From the NCBI GenBank assembly GCA_015056315.1, contig SVGN01000027.1, positions 1-34,907 on the forward strand: a stretch of 34,907 bases of DNA, read 5' to 3'. Below, in pieces: positions 1-8,119 of this stretch. The first letter of the stretch is position 1, and the number at the start of each line of letters is the position of its first letter. Origin of the DNA: Clostridiales bacterium. Its GTDB lineage: Bacteria > Bacillota > Clostridia > Christensenellales > Aristaeellaceae. Under the pieces are notes generated by a model that saw only the letters and a program-made list of their open reading frames with translations, was not told where the DNA came from and did not search any database. A program made the translations under genes and the position numbers.

Positions 1-11
1 TAGCTTTTTTC

Positions 12-91
12 CTCGCAGTACCGCTGCGAGCAACAGGGTGGGGCTCCGCGCCCCACACCTGCGGTTCCTCTTTTGACGCAAAAGAGGAACC
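12..91. repeat. Cluster of three short palindromes
   Basis: Three consecutive perfect inverted repeats are visible. CTCGCAG/CTGCGAG is at 12-18 and 24-30, GTGGGGC/GCCCCAC at 38-44 and 50-56, and GGTTCCTCTTTTG/CAAAAGAGGAACC at 63-75 and 79-91 (13-bp arms, 3-nt loop). None is followed by a T-run on the plus strand. This looks like a dispersed intergenic palindromic unit or the 3' end structure of a gene lying left of the window. Confidence 0.6.
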
Positions 92-681
92 AGAAAACAG
101 CGACACGCTCTCTTTGGTCAAATCCCTCTTAATTGCCCTTTTTCGTGGCGGCGGTCGCAATCAAGGTCACTCCGCAGATACAGGTCAGCTTACTCGCTGC
201 TTGTACAGCGCACTGCTCCCTTAACCCGCCCCGAAAAACGGCAGGGGGATTTGACGTCGTTCGCTACCGTCGCGTGCGGGGAGCCTCTTGGCTGTGCTCC
301 GTTTTCGTTGCCTCCCGAACCCCGAGTTGGCGTGGCGGGTCGGAAAGGTAGGAACAGCCTTCCTCGCCAAAGCATCGGGAGCCGCTTGGCTGCGAGCGGC
401 ATCCCCTGCCTCCCGAACCCCGAGTTGCCGGGGCGGGTCATCAAGGCAGAAACGGCCTTCCCCGCCAAAGCCGCAGAAGCCGCTTGGCGGCGAAAAGCAT
501 CCCCTGCCTCCCGTGCTCCGAGTTGCCGGGGCGGGTCTGCAAGCAAAACAGCCCTTGCTCACAGGCAGCTTCATATTACTTGGCTGCGTGTCTGCCACCC
601 CTCCACCCTCAGTGCCCTCATCCCCTGATGGGGCAGCCCCCTCTCACTCTACCTCACCCCATTACCAAAGGAGTCATTGCC
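92..681. other. Gene-free region upstream of the MFS gene
   Basis: No believable gene is seen here. Open frames on both strands run across a 98-bp repeat and have no ribosome binding site. The stretch holds the tandem repeat listed separately, preceded (about 213-310) by a more degenerate relative. I see no clear sigma-70-type promoter for the downstream MFS gene. Confidence 0.6.
311..604. repeat. 98-bp tandem repeat, about three units
   Basis: The motif CCTCCCGAACCCCGAG recurs at 311 and 409, and a variant occurs at 507, giving an exact 98-bp period. The third unit decays after about 40 bp, and a weaker unit seems to precede position 311. Each unit contains internal palindromes (CCCCG...CGGGG and CCGCCAA...TTGGCGG). 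A period not divisible by three argues against a coding repeat, so this is a structured non-coding repeat. Confidence 0.75.
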
Positions 682-1911
682 ATGTTCTCATTCATCCAAA
701 AGATGTCCAAGGCTCAGCGCAGCCTGCTGTTCACCTGCTTCTTCGCCTTTTTCGCCAACGGTACCCTCAGCCTCACCATGGGCTCCGTGATGCCCGACCT
801 GAAGACCGCCTACGGCCTCAGCGATACCGTCAGCGGGCTGTTTCTGTCCGCTCATTCGGCGGGCAACCTGATCGCGGGCTTCCTCAGCGCCCTCATCCCG
901 CTGTATCTGGGCGAGCGCAGATCCATCATGCTGATGGGCTCGCTGGCCTTTATCGGCTTTCTGATGATGACCCTCTGGGGCAACCCTGCCTGGCTGCTGC
1001 TGGCCTTTGCCTTCACCGGTCTGGGCCGCGGCAGTGTGACCAACTTCGACAACCGCATGGTCAACCGGCTCTCCGGCGGCGACCCGGCAGCCAGCAACAT
1101 GCTGCACGGCTCCTTTGCCATCGGTGCTATCCTTGCGCCGCTGGTGTTCCTGGCGCTGCGCAGCCTGCTGGGCTGGCAGGCGGGGCTGGGGTGGGTCATC
1201 CTGTGCGGCGTGGTCAGCCTTTTCAACTTTGGCCGCATGAGGCTGGAAAACGACCGCCCCGACCGCAAGGATAAGACCAACAGCACCCTGGTGTTCCTCA
1301 AAAACCCCTCCTTCCTCATCCTGGCCATGATGATGTTCTGCTACCTCTGCTCCGAGTACGCCATCAACGGCTGGCTGGTCACCTATATCCAGAACAAGGA
1401 AAGCCTGCTGGAGAGCCTGGCTCTTGGCGGCGGGGATGCGGCTCAGGCGGTGCGTACCTACAGCCAGACCATGGCTACCCTGCTGTGGGTGGTCATGCTG
1501 GTGGGCAGGCTGTTCTGTGCCTGGCTCTCTGTCAGGGTGAGCCAGAAAAAGATCATGATGGTGGCCAGCTTCGGCGTGGCGGTGTTCTTCAGCGCCATGC
1601 TGCTCAGCGGCAGCGTGCTCACAGTGAGCCTGTCGGTGGCGGGGCTCGGCTTCTGCATGGCAGGCATCTGCCCCATGATCTATTCCGATGCGGCCATCTT
1701 CACCAACGCTTACCCCATGGCCACCGGTGCGCTGCTGGCCATCGGCTCCGGCGGCGCCATCCTGATGCCCACGGTGGTGGGCGCTATGGCGGAGCGCTTC
1801 GGCTTTACCGGCGGCATGAGCGCCATTCTGGTCACCGTCTGCCTGCTGGTGGTCTTTGCGGTGCTCAATGTGGTCGTCAAGACCCGCAAGCCCGAAGAGG
1901 TTCAGGCGTAA
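682..1911 (+). CDS. MFS family transporter
   Basis: A 409-residue integral membrane protein of the major facilitator superfamily. The chain has about twelve hydrophobic segments in two halves, split by a charged central loop near residues 190-205 (ENDRPDRKDK). Length and the pattern of Gly-rich helices (GLGRGSVTNFDNR in the first half) fit sugar or organic-solute permeases, possibly FucP-like. The start at 682 follows AAAGGAG (667-673) by 8 nt; a longer open frame runs upstream only through repeats. A hairpin with a T-run follows the stop. The gene stands alone, so the substrate cannot be inferred from neighbours. Confidence 0.85.
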   Translation: MFSFIQKMSKAQRSLLFTCFFAFFANGTLSLTMGSVMPDLKTAYGLSDTVSGLFLSAHSAGNLIAGFLSALIPLYLGERRSIMLMGSLAFIGFLMMTLWGNPAWLLLAFAFTGLGRGSVTNFDNRMVNRLSGGDPAASNMLHGSFAIGAILAPLVFLALRSLLGWQAGLGWVILCGVVSLFNFGRMRLENDRPDRKDKTNSTLVFLKNPSFLILAMMMFCYLCSEYAINGWLVTYIQNKESLLESLALGGGDAAQAVRTYSQTMATLLWVVMLVGRLFCAWLSVRVSQKKIMMVASFGVAVFFSAMLLSGSVLTVSLSVAGLGFCMAGICPMIYSDAAIFTNAYPMATGALLAIGSGGAILMPTVVGAMAERFGFTGGMSAILVTVCLLVVFAVLNVVVKTRKPEEVQA

Positions 1912-1933
1912 GCGAACCAACCAAACAGCACAC

Positions 1934-1971
1934 AGCCCCCTTGTACGGCTCCGGCCCGCAGGGGGGCTTTT
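1934..1971 (+). terminator. Intrinsic terminator after the MFS gene
   Basis: AGCCCCC (1934-1940) pairs with GGGGGCT (1962-1968), followed by TTT. A second GC-rich stem (GGGGGGC/GCCCCCC, about 1994-2014) lies just downstream without a T-run. Confidence 0.7.
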
Positions 1972-2026
1972 CGCATCCGCAAAGACCTGCGCCGGGGGGC
2001 ACTGCCCGCCCCCCACCATCCCTGCG

Positions 2027-2056
2027 TTGACAAGTTTTTGCAGGGCATGATAAGAT
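2027..2056 (+). promoter_or_regulatory. Promoter of the TIR-STAND gene
   Basis: A perfect -35 TTGACA (2027-2032), an 18-bp spacer and TAAGAT (2051-2056, 4 of 6 matches) as -10. It sits directly upstream of the TIR gene, giving a leader of only about 20 nt. Confidence 0.6.
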
Positions 2057-2064
2057 AAAACAAA

Positions 2065-2081
2065 AAACAGGAGCCCTGTTT
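2065..2081 (+). promoter_or_regulatory. RBS inside a small hairpin
   Basis: AAACAGG (2065-2071) and CCTGTTT (2075-2081) are perfect 7-bp arms around a 3-nt loop, immediately before the ATG at 2082. The Shine-Dalgarno AGGAG (2069-2073) lies in the left arm and loop, so the folded leader would mask the ribosome binding site. Confidence 0.55.
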
Positions 2082-5000
2082 ATGAAAATATTCATCAGCT
2101 ACGGCCACAACGACCATACCGCCCTTGTGGATGCCCTCTACGATGCCCTGCTCCGGGATGGGCACGAGCCCTGGAAGGATGACCGCTACGAAGGCACCAG
2201 CGGCATCCCCGCCGGGGAGGATTTCACCAACATCATCTACGATGCCATCCGGGAAAGCGACTTTGTGGTCGCTTTCGTTACCGCCGCCACCCAGCGCAGC
2301 CGCTACTGCTGCGACGAGCGCCAGTATGCCTACAACATGAAGGGCAGCCACTTCATCCAGCTGCGGCTGGATGGGGTGGAGATCCGTCTGGGCAACGCAG
2401 GCAGCTACATCGATATGGATGCGGTGGAGCGTGCCGGCGGCATCGATCAGGAGCTGTTCCGGCAGAAGCTGGGGGCGCTGTATGCCGCCTTCCGGGAGCC
2501 TGCCAGCCTGCTCAGCCCCAGCGCCAAGTTCGAGCGGTACCTGAAGATCCGCGGTGCGATGCAGTACGATGAGTTCATCGCCATGCCCGAGCGGGACGAT
2601 TTCGTTGGCCGGGAATGGCTCCGGGAGCAGTGCAAGCGCTGGGCGATGGATGATACCATCCCCTGCCGCCTGTTCGTGATCCTTGGCGAGGCGGGCACCG
2701 GCAAGACCGCCTTCGTGCGCCACCTGGCAGAGGATAAGGAGCTGGTGCGCTCGGTGCACGTGTGCGTGTTCGACCGCCCCAAGACCCGCAACGTAAAGGA
2801 TACGCTCAAAAACCTGGCCTACACCCTCACCCTTACCAACCACAGCTACAGCGATTTTCTCCGCAACCGTAATTTCGACAGCCTGGAGGAGATGGATTAC
2901 GACGGGCTTTTCGAGTTCCTTTTCGTGGAGCCGCTGAAAAACGAAAAAGAGAAGTATCTGCTCATCATCGATGGGCTGGATGAGCTGGAGGAGACCACCG
3001 GCCTCAACCCGCTCATCAAGGTGCTGCGCCAGTATGCCCGCACCATCAACCCCAACATTTCCATTCTGGTCACCGGCAGGCCGGAGGAGAGCATCGTGAG
3101 CAAGATCCGCACGGTGCACAGCTCCGCCACCGGCCAGAGCGTGCTCCTCAGCAAGGATAACGGCCGGGAGGATCTGAACGCCTTTATCGAAAAGAACCTG
3201 CGGGAGCTGGATTGCTACTCCGATGCGCTCCGGCAGAAGATCTTCGAGGCCTGCGACGGCAACTTCGAATACCTGACCCTGCTCTTCCGGGAGGCAGCGG
3301 AGGAAGGGCTCCGGCTCTCCGGCGAAACGCCCCTGCCCCGCGGCCTGCGGGATCGCTATACCCAGTATCTGGACCGCAGGATGGAGAAAAACGGCCAGGA
3401 GGAAGAGCTCACCCGGGAGCAGCACAGGCTGCTCTCCGTGCTCAGCGTGGCCTACGAGCCCATTCCCTGCTCGCTGCTGGCGGCGGTCACCGGCTTTGAC
3501 GATTACGATGTGAACCAGGAGCTGAAGGTGTTCGGCTCTCTGGTGCGCCGCATCCCCATGGGGGAGGATGACCGGCTCATTTCCTTCTTCTCCAAGGGCT
3601 TCCGCGATTATCTGCTCTCCGGCGAGTACGGCCAGTACAGCGTGAGCGCCCGGCAGGGCCACAAGGCCATGGCTGCCTATCTGATGAAGCGCTTCACCAA
3701 CGAGGCCGCCTTTGCCCGCAGTCCCTATATGGATAAGCACGGCTTTACCCACCTGCTGGTGCATATGCGCAAGGATCGGGAGGCGGCGCAGGAGTATCTG
3801 GAGCAGATGAAGAAGGCCGATCTGGCCAAGACCATCACCAGGCTGGCTGCCGCCCTGTGCTCCGGCGAGCGGGAGGCGCTGGAGGCGTATTTCGATCAGG
3901 AGACGCCCGGCCAGGATGAGCGGCTGGTCATTACCCGGCTGAAGAACATCCGCGCTACCCATGTGCTCAATGCCATCATCGAGCACTATCAGGCTGAGGG
4001 TGCCATCGCCAAGGCCTGCACCCTTCAGGCCGATGTGCTGCGCATGGAGCCCACCCCCGAAAACATCAGGCAGGCCGCCGAGCTGTACCACCAGGCCCGG
4101 GAGATCTATCAGCGGGAGCTGGAGGCGGCCCCCTCCTACGATACCCGCTTTGCCCTGGGGCTGGTCTACGAGCGGCTGGGCAACATGGCCAGAGCGCTGG
4201 ATACCACCGCAGGCTGGGCTGAGGCGGAGGAGTGGTACGGCAAGCTGCTGGCGCTGGATGAAGAGAATTTCCGGGAGAACCCTGGCTATGAGTGCTGCCG
4301 TGCACTGGGCATCACCTACGGTCGTCTGGGCGATGTGGCCCGGGTGAAGGGCACCCCCGAGGGCTATGCCGAAGCGGAGGTATGGTACCGCAAAAAGCTG
4401 GAGCGGGATGAGGAGAACGACCGCAACTACCCCGGCTACGAGAGCAGGCGCGCCCTGGGCATCTGCTACGACCGTCTGGCCGCCCTGGCCAAGGCCAGGG
4501 AGACCCCCGAGGGCCGCGCTGAGGCGGAGCAGCTCTACCTTACCCGGCTCAAGCTGGATGAGCAGAACTACCGGGAGACCCCCTGCTACGACAGCCGTAC
4601 TGCCCTGAGCATCACCTGCGATCATCTGGGCAGTCTGGCAGGCGAGAAGGAGACCCCCGAGGGCCGCGCCCAGCAGGAGGAATGGTGCCGCCGCTGTCTG
4701 GAGCTGGATGAGGAGAACCACCGGGAGAACCCCTGCTACGATACCCGGCATTCCCTCAGCATCACCTACGACCGCCTTGGCAGGCTCGCCAGGGATAAGG
4801 GCGGCGATGCAGGCTACGAGGAGGCCGGGCGCTGGTACCGCAAGAGCCTGGAGATGGATGAGCAGAACTACCGGGAGAACCCCTGCGGCAAGAGCCGCCG
4901 CAACCTGAGCGTTACCTGCTGCACCCTGGGCGATCTGGCGCAGGATCGCCACACCGCCGAGGCCCAGGCGGAGGCCGAGGGCTGGTACCGCCGCTGCCTG

Positions 5001-5909
5001 GAGCTGGATGAGCAGAACTACCGGGAGAACCCCATCGCCAGGAGCCGGAGAGATCTGGCCGTGGTCTACGAGCGCCTTGGTGCCATTGCCGATACCCGCG
5101 GCAAGCTGGAGGAGGCGGTGGAGTGGTACCACAAGTCCATTGCGCTGCACGAGGAAAACCTGAAGGAGAACCCCACCCGGGCCGGTCGCCGTTCGCTGGG
5201 CATCTCCTACGAGGTGCTGGGCATAACGCTGCAAAAGATGGCCGCCGATGCGCCCCCGCGCCTGGAGGAGGCGGCGGCTCTGTACCGCCGGGCCATGGAG
5301 CTTTGCGAGGAAAACCTCCGGGAGAACCCCACCCTTACCCTCTGGCAGGATCTGGCCAACCTGTGCGATCATCTGGGCGATATCGCTATGACCCGGGAGA
5401 CCCCCGAGGGGCTGGCGGAGGCGGAGGAATGGTACCGCAAGCGGCTGGAGATCTGCCAGCGCTGCTACCGGGAGAACCCCACCGCCCGCACCCGCCGTAA
5501 CCTGAGCCTGAGCTACTTCTCTCTGGCGGAGCTCAAGCAGGAGCAGGGCACCCCCGAAGCGTTGCAGGCAGCAAACGAATGGTACCTCCGGGAGCTGGAG
5601 CTGGATGAGGAGAGCCTCCGTCTGGCCCCCGGCTACGAGAGCCGCCGGGATCTGGGCGTTACCATGAGCCGTCTGGCCGCGCTGGCGCAGGTGTCGGATG
5701 CCCCGGACGGTAAGGAGACCGCCCGGCAGTGGTACCTGAAAAAGCTGGAGCTGGATGAGGAGAACCATCGCAACGAGCCCTGCAAACAGACTGCCTCGGA
5801 TATGCGCTTCACCTGTGCGCAGCTGTACCGGCTGGCCAAGGCGCAGGAGACCCCCGAGGGCGAGGAGGAGGCCGCAAAGTGGGCGGTCAAATTCCACTCG
5901 CTGGAGTAA
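2082..5909 (+). CDS. TIR-STAND NTPase with C-terminal ~50-aa helical repeats (putative immune receptor)
   Basis: A 1275-residue multidomain protein. Residues 1 to about 130 form a TIR domain: KIFISYGHND start, BB-loop-like GIPAGEDF (41-48), and S73-R-Y-C-C-D-E79, where E79 is the candidate NAD-cleaving glutamate. A STAND/NACHT-type P-loop NTPase follows: Walker A GEAGTGKT (202-209), Walker B LLIIDGLDEL (D297, D300, E301) and a sensor-like LVTGRPEES. From about residue 665 to the end are TPR-like helical repeats with a mostly exact 50-residue period, consensus EAEEWYRKxLELDEENYRENP then RRxLGITYDRLGDLA. Known TIR-STAND proteins sense a trigger through C-terminal repeats, oligomerise and deplete NAD+. 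Antiphage function is inferred from architecture; no second defence gene is adjacent. The start at 2082 follows AGGAG by 8 nt. Confidence 0.85.
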   Translation: MKIFISYGHNDHTALVDALYDALLRDGHEPWKDDRYEGTSGIPAGEDFTNIIYDAIRESDFVVAFVTAATQRSRYCCDERQYAYNMKGSHFIQLRLDGVEIRLGNAGSYIDMDAVERAGGIDQELFRQKLGALYAAFREPASLLSPSAKFERYLKIRGAMQYDEFIAMPERDDFVGREWLREQCKRWAMDDTIPCRLFVILGEAGTGKTAFVRHLAEDKELVRSVHVCVFDRPKTRNVKDTLKNLAYTLTLTNHSYSDFLRNRNFDSLEEMDYDGLFEFLFVEPLKNEKEKYLLIIDGLDELEETTGLNPLIKVLRQYARTINPNISILVTGRPEESIVSKIRTVHSSATGQSVLLSKDNGREDLNAFIEKNLRELDCYSDALRQKIFEACDGNFEYLTLLFREAAEEGLRLSGETPLPRGLRDRYTQYLDRRMEKNGQEEELTREQHRLLSVLSVAYEPIPCSLLAAVTGFDDYDVNQELKVFGSLVRRIPMGEDDRLISFFSKGFRDYLLSGEYGQYSVSARQGHKAMAAYLMKRFTNEAAFARSPYMDKHGFTHLLVHMRKDREAAQEYLEQMKKADLAKTITRLAAALCSGEREALEAYFDQETPGQDERLVITRLKNIRATHVLNAIIEHYQAEGAIAKACTLQADVLRMEPTPENIRQAAELYHQAREIYQRELEAAPSYDTRFALGLVYERLGNMARALDTTAGWAEAEEWYGKLLALDEENFRENPGYECCRALGITYGRLGDVARVKGTPEGYAEAEVWYRKKLERDEENDRNYPGYESRRALGICYDRLAALAKARETPEGRAEAEQLYLTRLKLDEQNYRETPCYDSRTALSITCDHLGSLAGEKETPEGRAQQEEWCRRCLELDEENHRENPCYDTRHSLSITYDRLGRLARDKGGDAGYEEAGRWYRKSLEMDEQNYRENPCGKSRRNLSVTCCTLGDLAQDRHTAEAQAEAEGWYRRCLELDEQNYRENPIARSRRDLAVVYERLGAIADTRGKLEEAVEWYHKSIALHEENLKENPTRAGRRSLGISYEVLGITLQKMAADAPPRLEEAAALYRRAMELCEENLRENPTLTLWQDLANLCDHLGDIAMTRETPEGLAEAEEWYRKRLEICQRCYRENPTARTRRNLSLSYFSLAELKQEQGTPEALQAANEWYLRELELDEESLRLAPGYESRRDLGVTMSRLAALAQVSDAPDGKETARQWYLKKLELDEENHRNEPCKQTASDMRFTCAQLYRLAKAQETPEGEEEAAKWAVKFHSLE
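4218..5906 (+). repeat. Eleven ~150-bp coding repeats in the TIR-STAND gene
   Basis: Repeat units start at 4218, 4368, 4518, 4668, 4818, 4968, 5106, 5262, 5415, 5565 and 5715, with a 14-codon partial unit from 5865. Eight are exactly 150 bp; the others are 138, 156 and 153 bp. Units share runs of identical DNA such as GAGCAGAACTACCGGGAGA, so the array could expand or contract by recombination. A less similar capping unit precedes the array (from about 4074). Confidence 0.85.
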
Positions 5910-5937
5910 GAATGTATCATTTTACCCGAAACGGGCA

Positions 5938-5982
5938 AACCTTCCTGATGAGGCACCCTGTGCCTGGTCAGGAGGGTTTTTT
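5938..5982 (+). terminator. Terminator hairpin overlapping the sleB ribosome binding site
   Basis: AACCTTCCTGA (5938-5948) pairs with TCAGGAGGGTT (5968-5978; one G-U), enclosing a second perfect stem AGGCAC/GTGCCT (5951-5956 and 5960-5965). The stem runs directly into T5979-5982. The right arm contains AGGAGG (5970-5975), the only good ribosome binding site for the sleB ATG at 5983. Confidence 0.75.
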
Positions 5983-6663
5983 ATGTTGGCAAAGCTCCGG
6001 GATAAAATGTTCTGGCTGCAGCTTTTCTGCGCCCTGGTCACCTTTGTGCTGTTTTTCCTGTTCGTCCGTGCGGATGCGGCCCAGTATGCCTGGGGCAGCA
6101 AGGGCGAGGAGGTGCGGCAGATCCAGCAGAAGCTGCGCCAGTACGGCTACATGACCGCTGCCGCCGATGGCATCTTCGGCAAGGATACCTACGATGCGGT
6201 GGTCTGGTTCCAGAAAAAGAACGGCCTTGTCCAAGACGGGGTGGTGGGCAAAAAGACCGCCGCCGCGCTGGGGCTTACCCTCAGCGGCAGCGTGGCAGCT
6301 GCCGGGTACAACGAAAGCGAGACCTACATGCTGGCCCGGCTGGTGCACGGCGAGGCCCGGGGCGAGCCCTATGTGGGCAAGGTGGCGGTGGCGGCGGTGG
6401 TGCTGAACCGGGTCAAGAGCCCGCTGTTCCCCAACACCATCAGCGGGGTCATTTTTCAGGCCGGGGCCTTCGATGCGGTCAGCGATGGGCAGTACAACCT
6501 GACGCCGGATGCAGACAGCATCCGTGCCGCCAAGGATGCCCTGGGCGGCTGGGATCCCAGCGGCGGGTGCCTGTATTACTACAACCCGGTCACCTCCACC
6601 AATGACTGGATCTGGACCCGCACCGTGCAGCTGAGCATCGGCAAGCACAACTTTGCTATTTAG
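5983..6663 (+). CDS. sleB: Spore cortex-lytic enzyme SleB
   Basis: A 226-residue SleB-type cell-wall hydrolase that degrades spore-cortex peptidoglycan (muramic-lactam sites) during germination. Residues 10-29 are a signal or anchor helix. Residues about 38-97 form a peptidoglycan-binding domain (GSKGEEVRQIQQKLRQYGY...DGIFGKDT). Residues about 113-223 are the Hydrolase_2 catalytic domain with HGEARGEPY, where E124 is the likely catalytic acid, and a C-terminal GKHNFA motif typical of the family. ypeB follows after 9 nt, the usual sleB-ypeB pairing. The ATG is preceded by AGGAGG at 7 nt, but that site is buried in a terminator stem. No sigma-G promoter was recognised. Confidence 0.92.
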   Translation: MLAKLRDKMFWLQLFCALVTFVLFFLFVRADAAQYAWGSKGEEVRQIQQKLRQYGYMTAAADGIFGKDTYDAVVWFQKKNGLVQDGVVGKKTAAALGLTLSGSVAAAGYNESETYMLARLVHGEARGEPYVGKVAVAAVVLNRVKSPLFPNTISGVIFQAGAFDAVSDGQYNLTPDADSIRAAKDALGGWDPSGGCLYYYNPVTSTNDWIWTRTVQLSIGKHNFAI

Positions 6664-6672
6664 GGAGGCACT

Positions 6673-8010
6673 ATGGGCAAGAAAAGCAGTTGGATCCTTG
6701 CGGCGGTGCTGGGCCTGTGCCTCTGCGCCGCTCTGGTGTACGGCGCATGGCAGGGCCGGGAGGCACAGCTGTTGGCACGGCAGCTGGAGAGCGGCTATAC
6801 CCGCCGCCTGATGGAGTCTCAGGAGCATTTGCAGGCCATCGGCATCAAGCTGAGCAAATCGCCGCTGGCGGGGGATGTGCGCCTGCAGGTGCAGCTGCTG
6901 GCAGAGGTGAGCCGCCAGGCGGATGGGGTGGTCAGCGGCCTGTCTGCGCTGCCGCTGAGCCATGCCGCCATGAGCGATACCATCCGTTTCTGCAATCAGC
7001 TGTCGGAGTATGCGCTTTTGCAGGCGCTGCGGGTGGCTTCCGGGCAGCCGCTGGAGGAGGAGACCGTGAGCCGTCTTCAGGCGCTGCGGGAGCAGTGCGC
7101 CCTGCTGACGGGGCAGCTGGCAGTGGCGCAGCAGAGCATGCTGGCGGAGGGCATGAAGCTGGCGGCGGAGGGCAATGTGTTCTACGCCCCCGCCCAGGCG
7201 GACAGCCGCCCGCTGGAAATGGTGGGGGATAAGGATCACGGCATGGATTACCCCACCATGGTCTACGACGGTGCCTTCTCCGATGCCACCCACTACGGCC
7301 AGCCCAAGGCGCTGGGGGAGGGGGAGATCGCTCCGGAGGAAGCCCTGACCATCGCCCGGGATTTTGTGGGTGCAGACCGGGTCAGGGCTGCAGCTCACGC
7401 CGGGGAGGCGGCAGGGCTGCTGGCGGGCTACCGGGTCACCTTGACCTTGCAGGATGGTACCGTGCTCAACGCCGAGGTGACCCGGCAGGGCGGCAAAATG
7501 CTGTGGCTGATGCCCGAGCACGCCTCCTTTGCTCAGCGCCTCCCGGTGGAGGAATGCACCGCCCGGGGTGCGGAATTCCTGCAAAGCCGGGGCTTTGGCG
7601 AGACCGAGGCCAACCATGTGCGCGTGTACGATGGCCTGTGCGTGGTCAATTTCGTGCCCGTGCAGGATGGGGTGCTCCTTTACCCGGATCTGGTCAAGCT
7701 GCAGCTGCGCATGGATACCGGCGAGGTGGTGGGGCTGGAGAGCAACAACTACCTGATGAACCATACCCGCCGGGAGGGGCTGGAGCCGGTGTACAGCCGT
7801 ATGCAGGTGCTCCGTCAGGTATCGCCCCTGCTCATGGAGCCGACGGCCCGCCTGTGCCTGATCCCCTATCTGGGCGGGGAAAGGCTGTGCTACGAGGTAT
7901 CCGGCAGCTATGGGGAGGAAGCGTACCGCATCTATGTGGATGCTGCTACCGGCGAGGAACTGGAGATCCTCATGATGGTGCAGGATCCGGAAGGCACTCT
8001 GAGCGTGTAG
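6673..8010 (+). CDS. ypeB: Germination protein YpeB
   Basis: A 445-residue YpeB, the partner that SleB needs for localisation and stability in the spore. One N-terminal transmembrane helix (about residues 6-24) is followed by a helical region rich in Gln/Leu/Arg, then PepSY-type modules in the C-terminal half. The YpeB hallmark DYPTMVYDGAFSD is present near residue 195, and the C-terminus contains a YRIYVDAATGEE PepSY ending. The RBS GGGAGG overlaps the sleB stop codon, so the two genes form one translation unit. The family is unambiguous; the 445-residue length is normal. Confidence 0.92.
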   Translation: MGKKSSWILAAVLGLCLCAALVYGAWQGREAQLLARQLESGYTRRLMESQEHLQAIGIKLSKSPLAGDVRLQVQLLAEVSRQADGVVSGLSALPLSHAAMSDTIRFCNQLSEYALLQALRVASGQPLEEETVSRLQALREQCALLTGQLAVAQQSMLAEGMKLAAEGNVFYAPAQADSRPLEMVGDKDHGMDYPTMVYDGAFSDATHYGQPKALGEGEIAPEEALTIARDFVGADRVRAAAHAGEAAGLLAGYRVTLTLQDGTVLNAEVTRQGGKMLWLMPEHASFAQRLPVEECTARGAEFLQSRGFGETEANHVRVYDGLCVVNFVPVQDGVLLYPDLVKLQLRMDTGEVVGLESNNYLMNHTRREGLEPVYSRMQVLRQVSPLLMEPTARLCLIPYLGGERLCYEVSGSYGEEAYRIYVDAATGEELEILMMVQDPEGTLSV

Positions 8011-8087
8011 CGCAGGCTCTCATGGAAGCAGCTCCCCGTTTGCCGGGAGGGGTGCATGGCAGTACAGGAAAACGGAATAACAGGAAT

Positions 8088-8119
8088 AGCCCCCGCTGCG
8101 GAAAAATGCAGCGGGGGCT
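8088..8119. terminator. Strong hairpin after ypeB
   Basis: AGCCCCCGCTGC (8088-8099) and GCAGCGGGGGCT (8108-8119) are perfect 12-bp arms around an 8-nt loop. No T-run follows; instead the end of the dispersed element (copy A) abuts the hairpin at 8120. It is probably the original ypeB terminator, displaced from its T-run by the insertion. Confidence 0.65.

Noticed and set aside
311-604. Possible CRISPR array
   Set aside because: The 98-bp units are contiguous and similar over most of their length, with no unique spacers and no cas genes nearby.
190-628. Small proteins encoded by the 98-bp repeat region
   Set aside because: The repeat period is not a multiple of three, so frames are not maintained between units, and no RBS is present.
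1902-5897. A 1331-codon open frame antisense to the TIR-STAND gene
   Set aside because: It is a shadow of a GC-rich repetitive gene. It has a low-complexity Leu/Gly/Ala/Val/Gln composition, no family motifs and no RBS, while the sense frame has TIR and NTPase motifs.
5909-5983. Riboswitch upstream of sleB
   Set aside because: The structure is a simple nested hairpin with a T-run. No aptamer-like conserved core was recognised, and terminator plus RBS overlap explains it.
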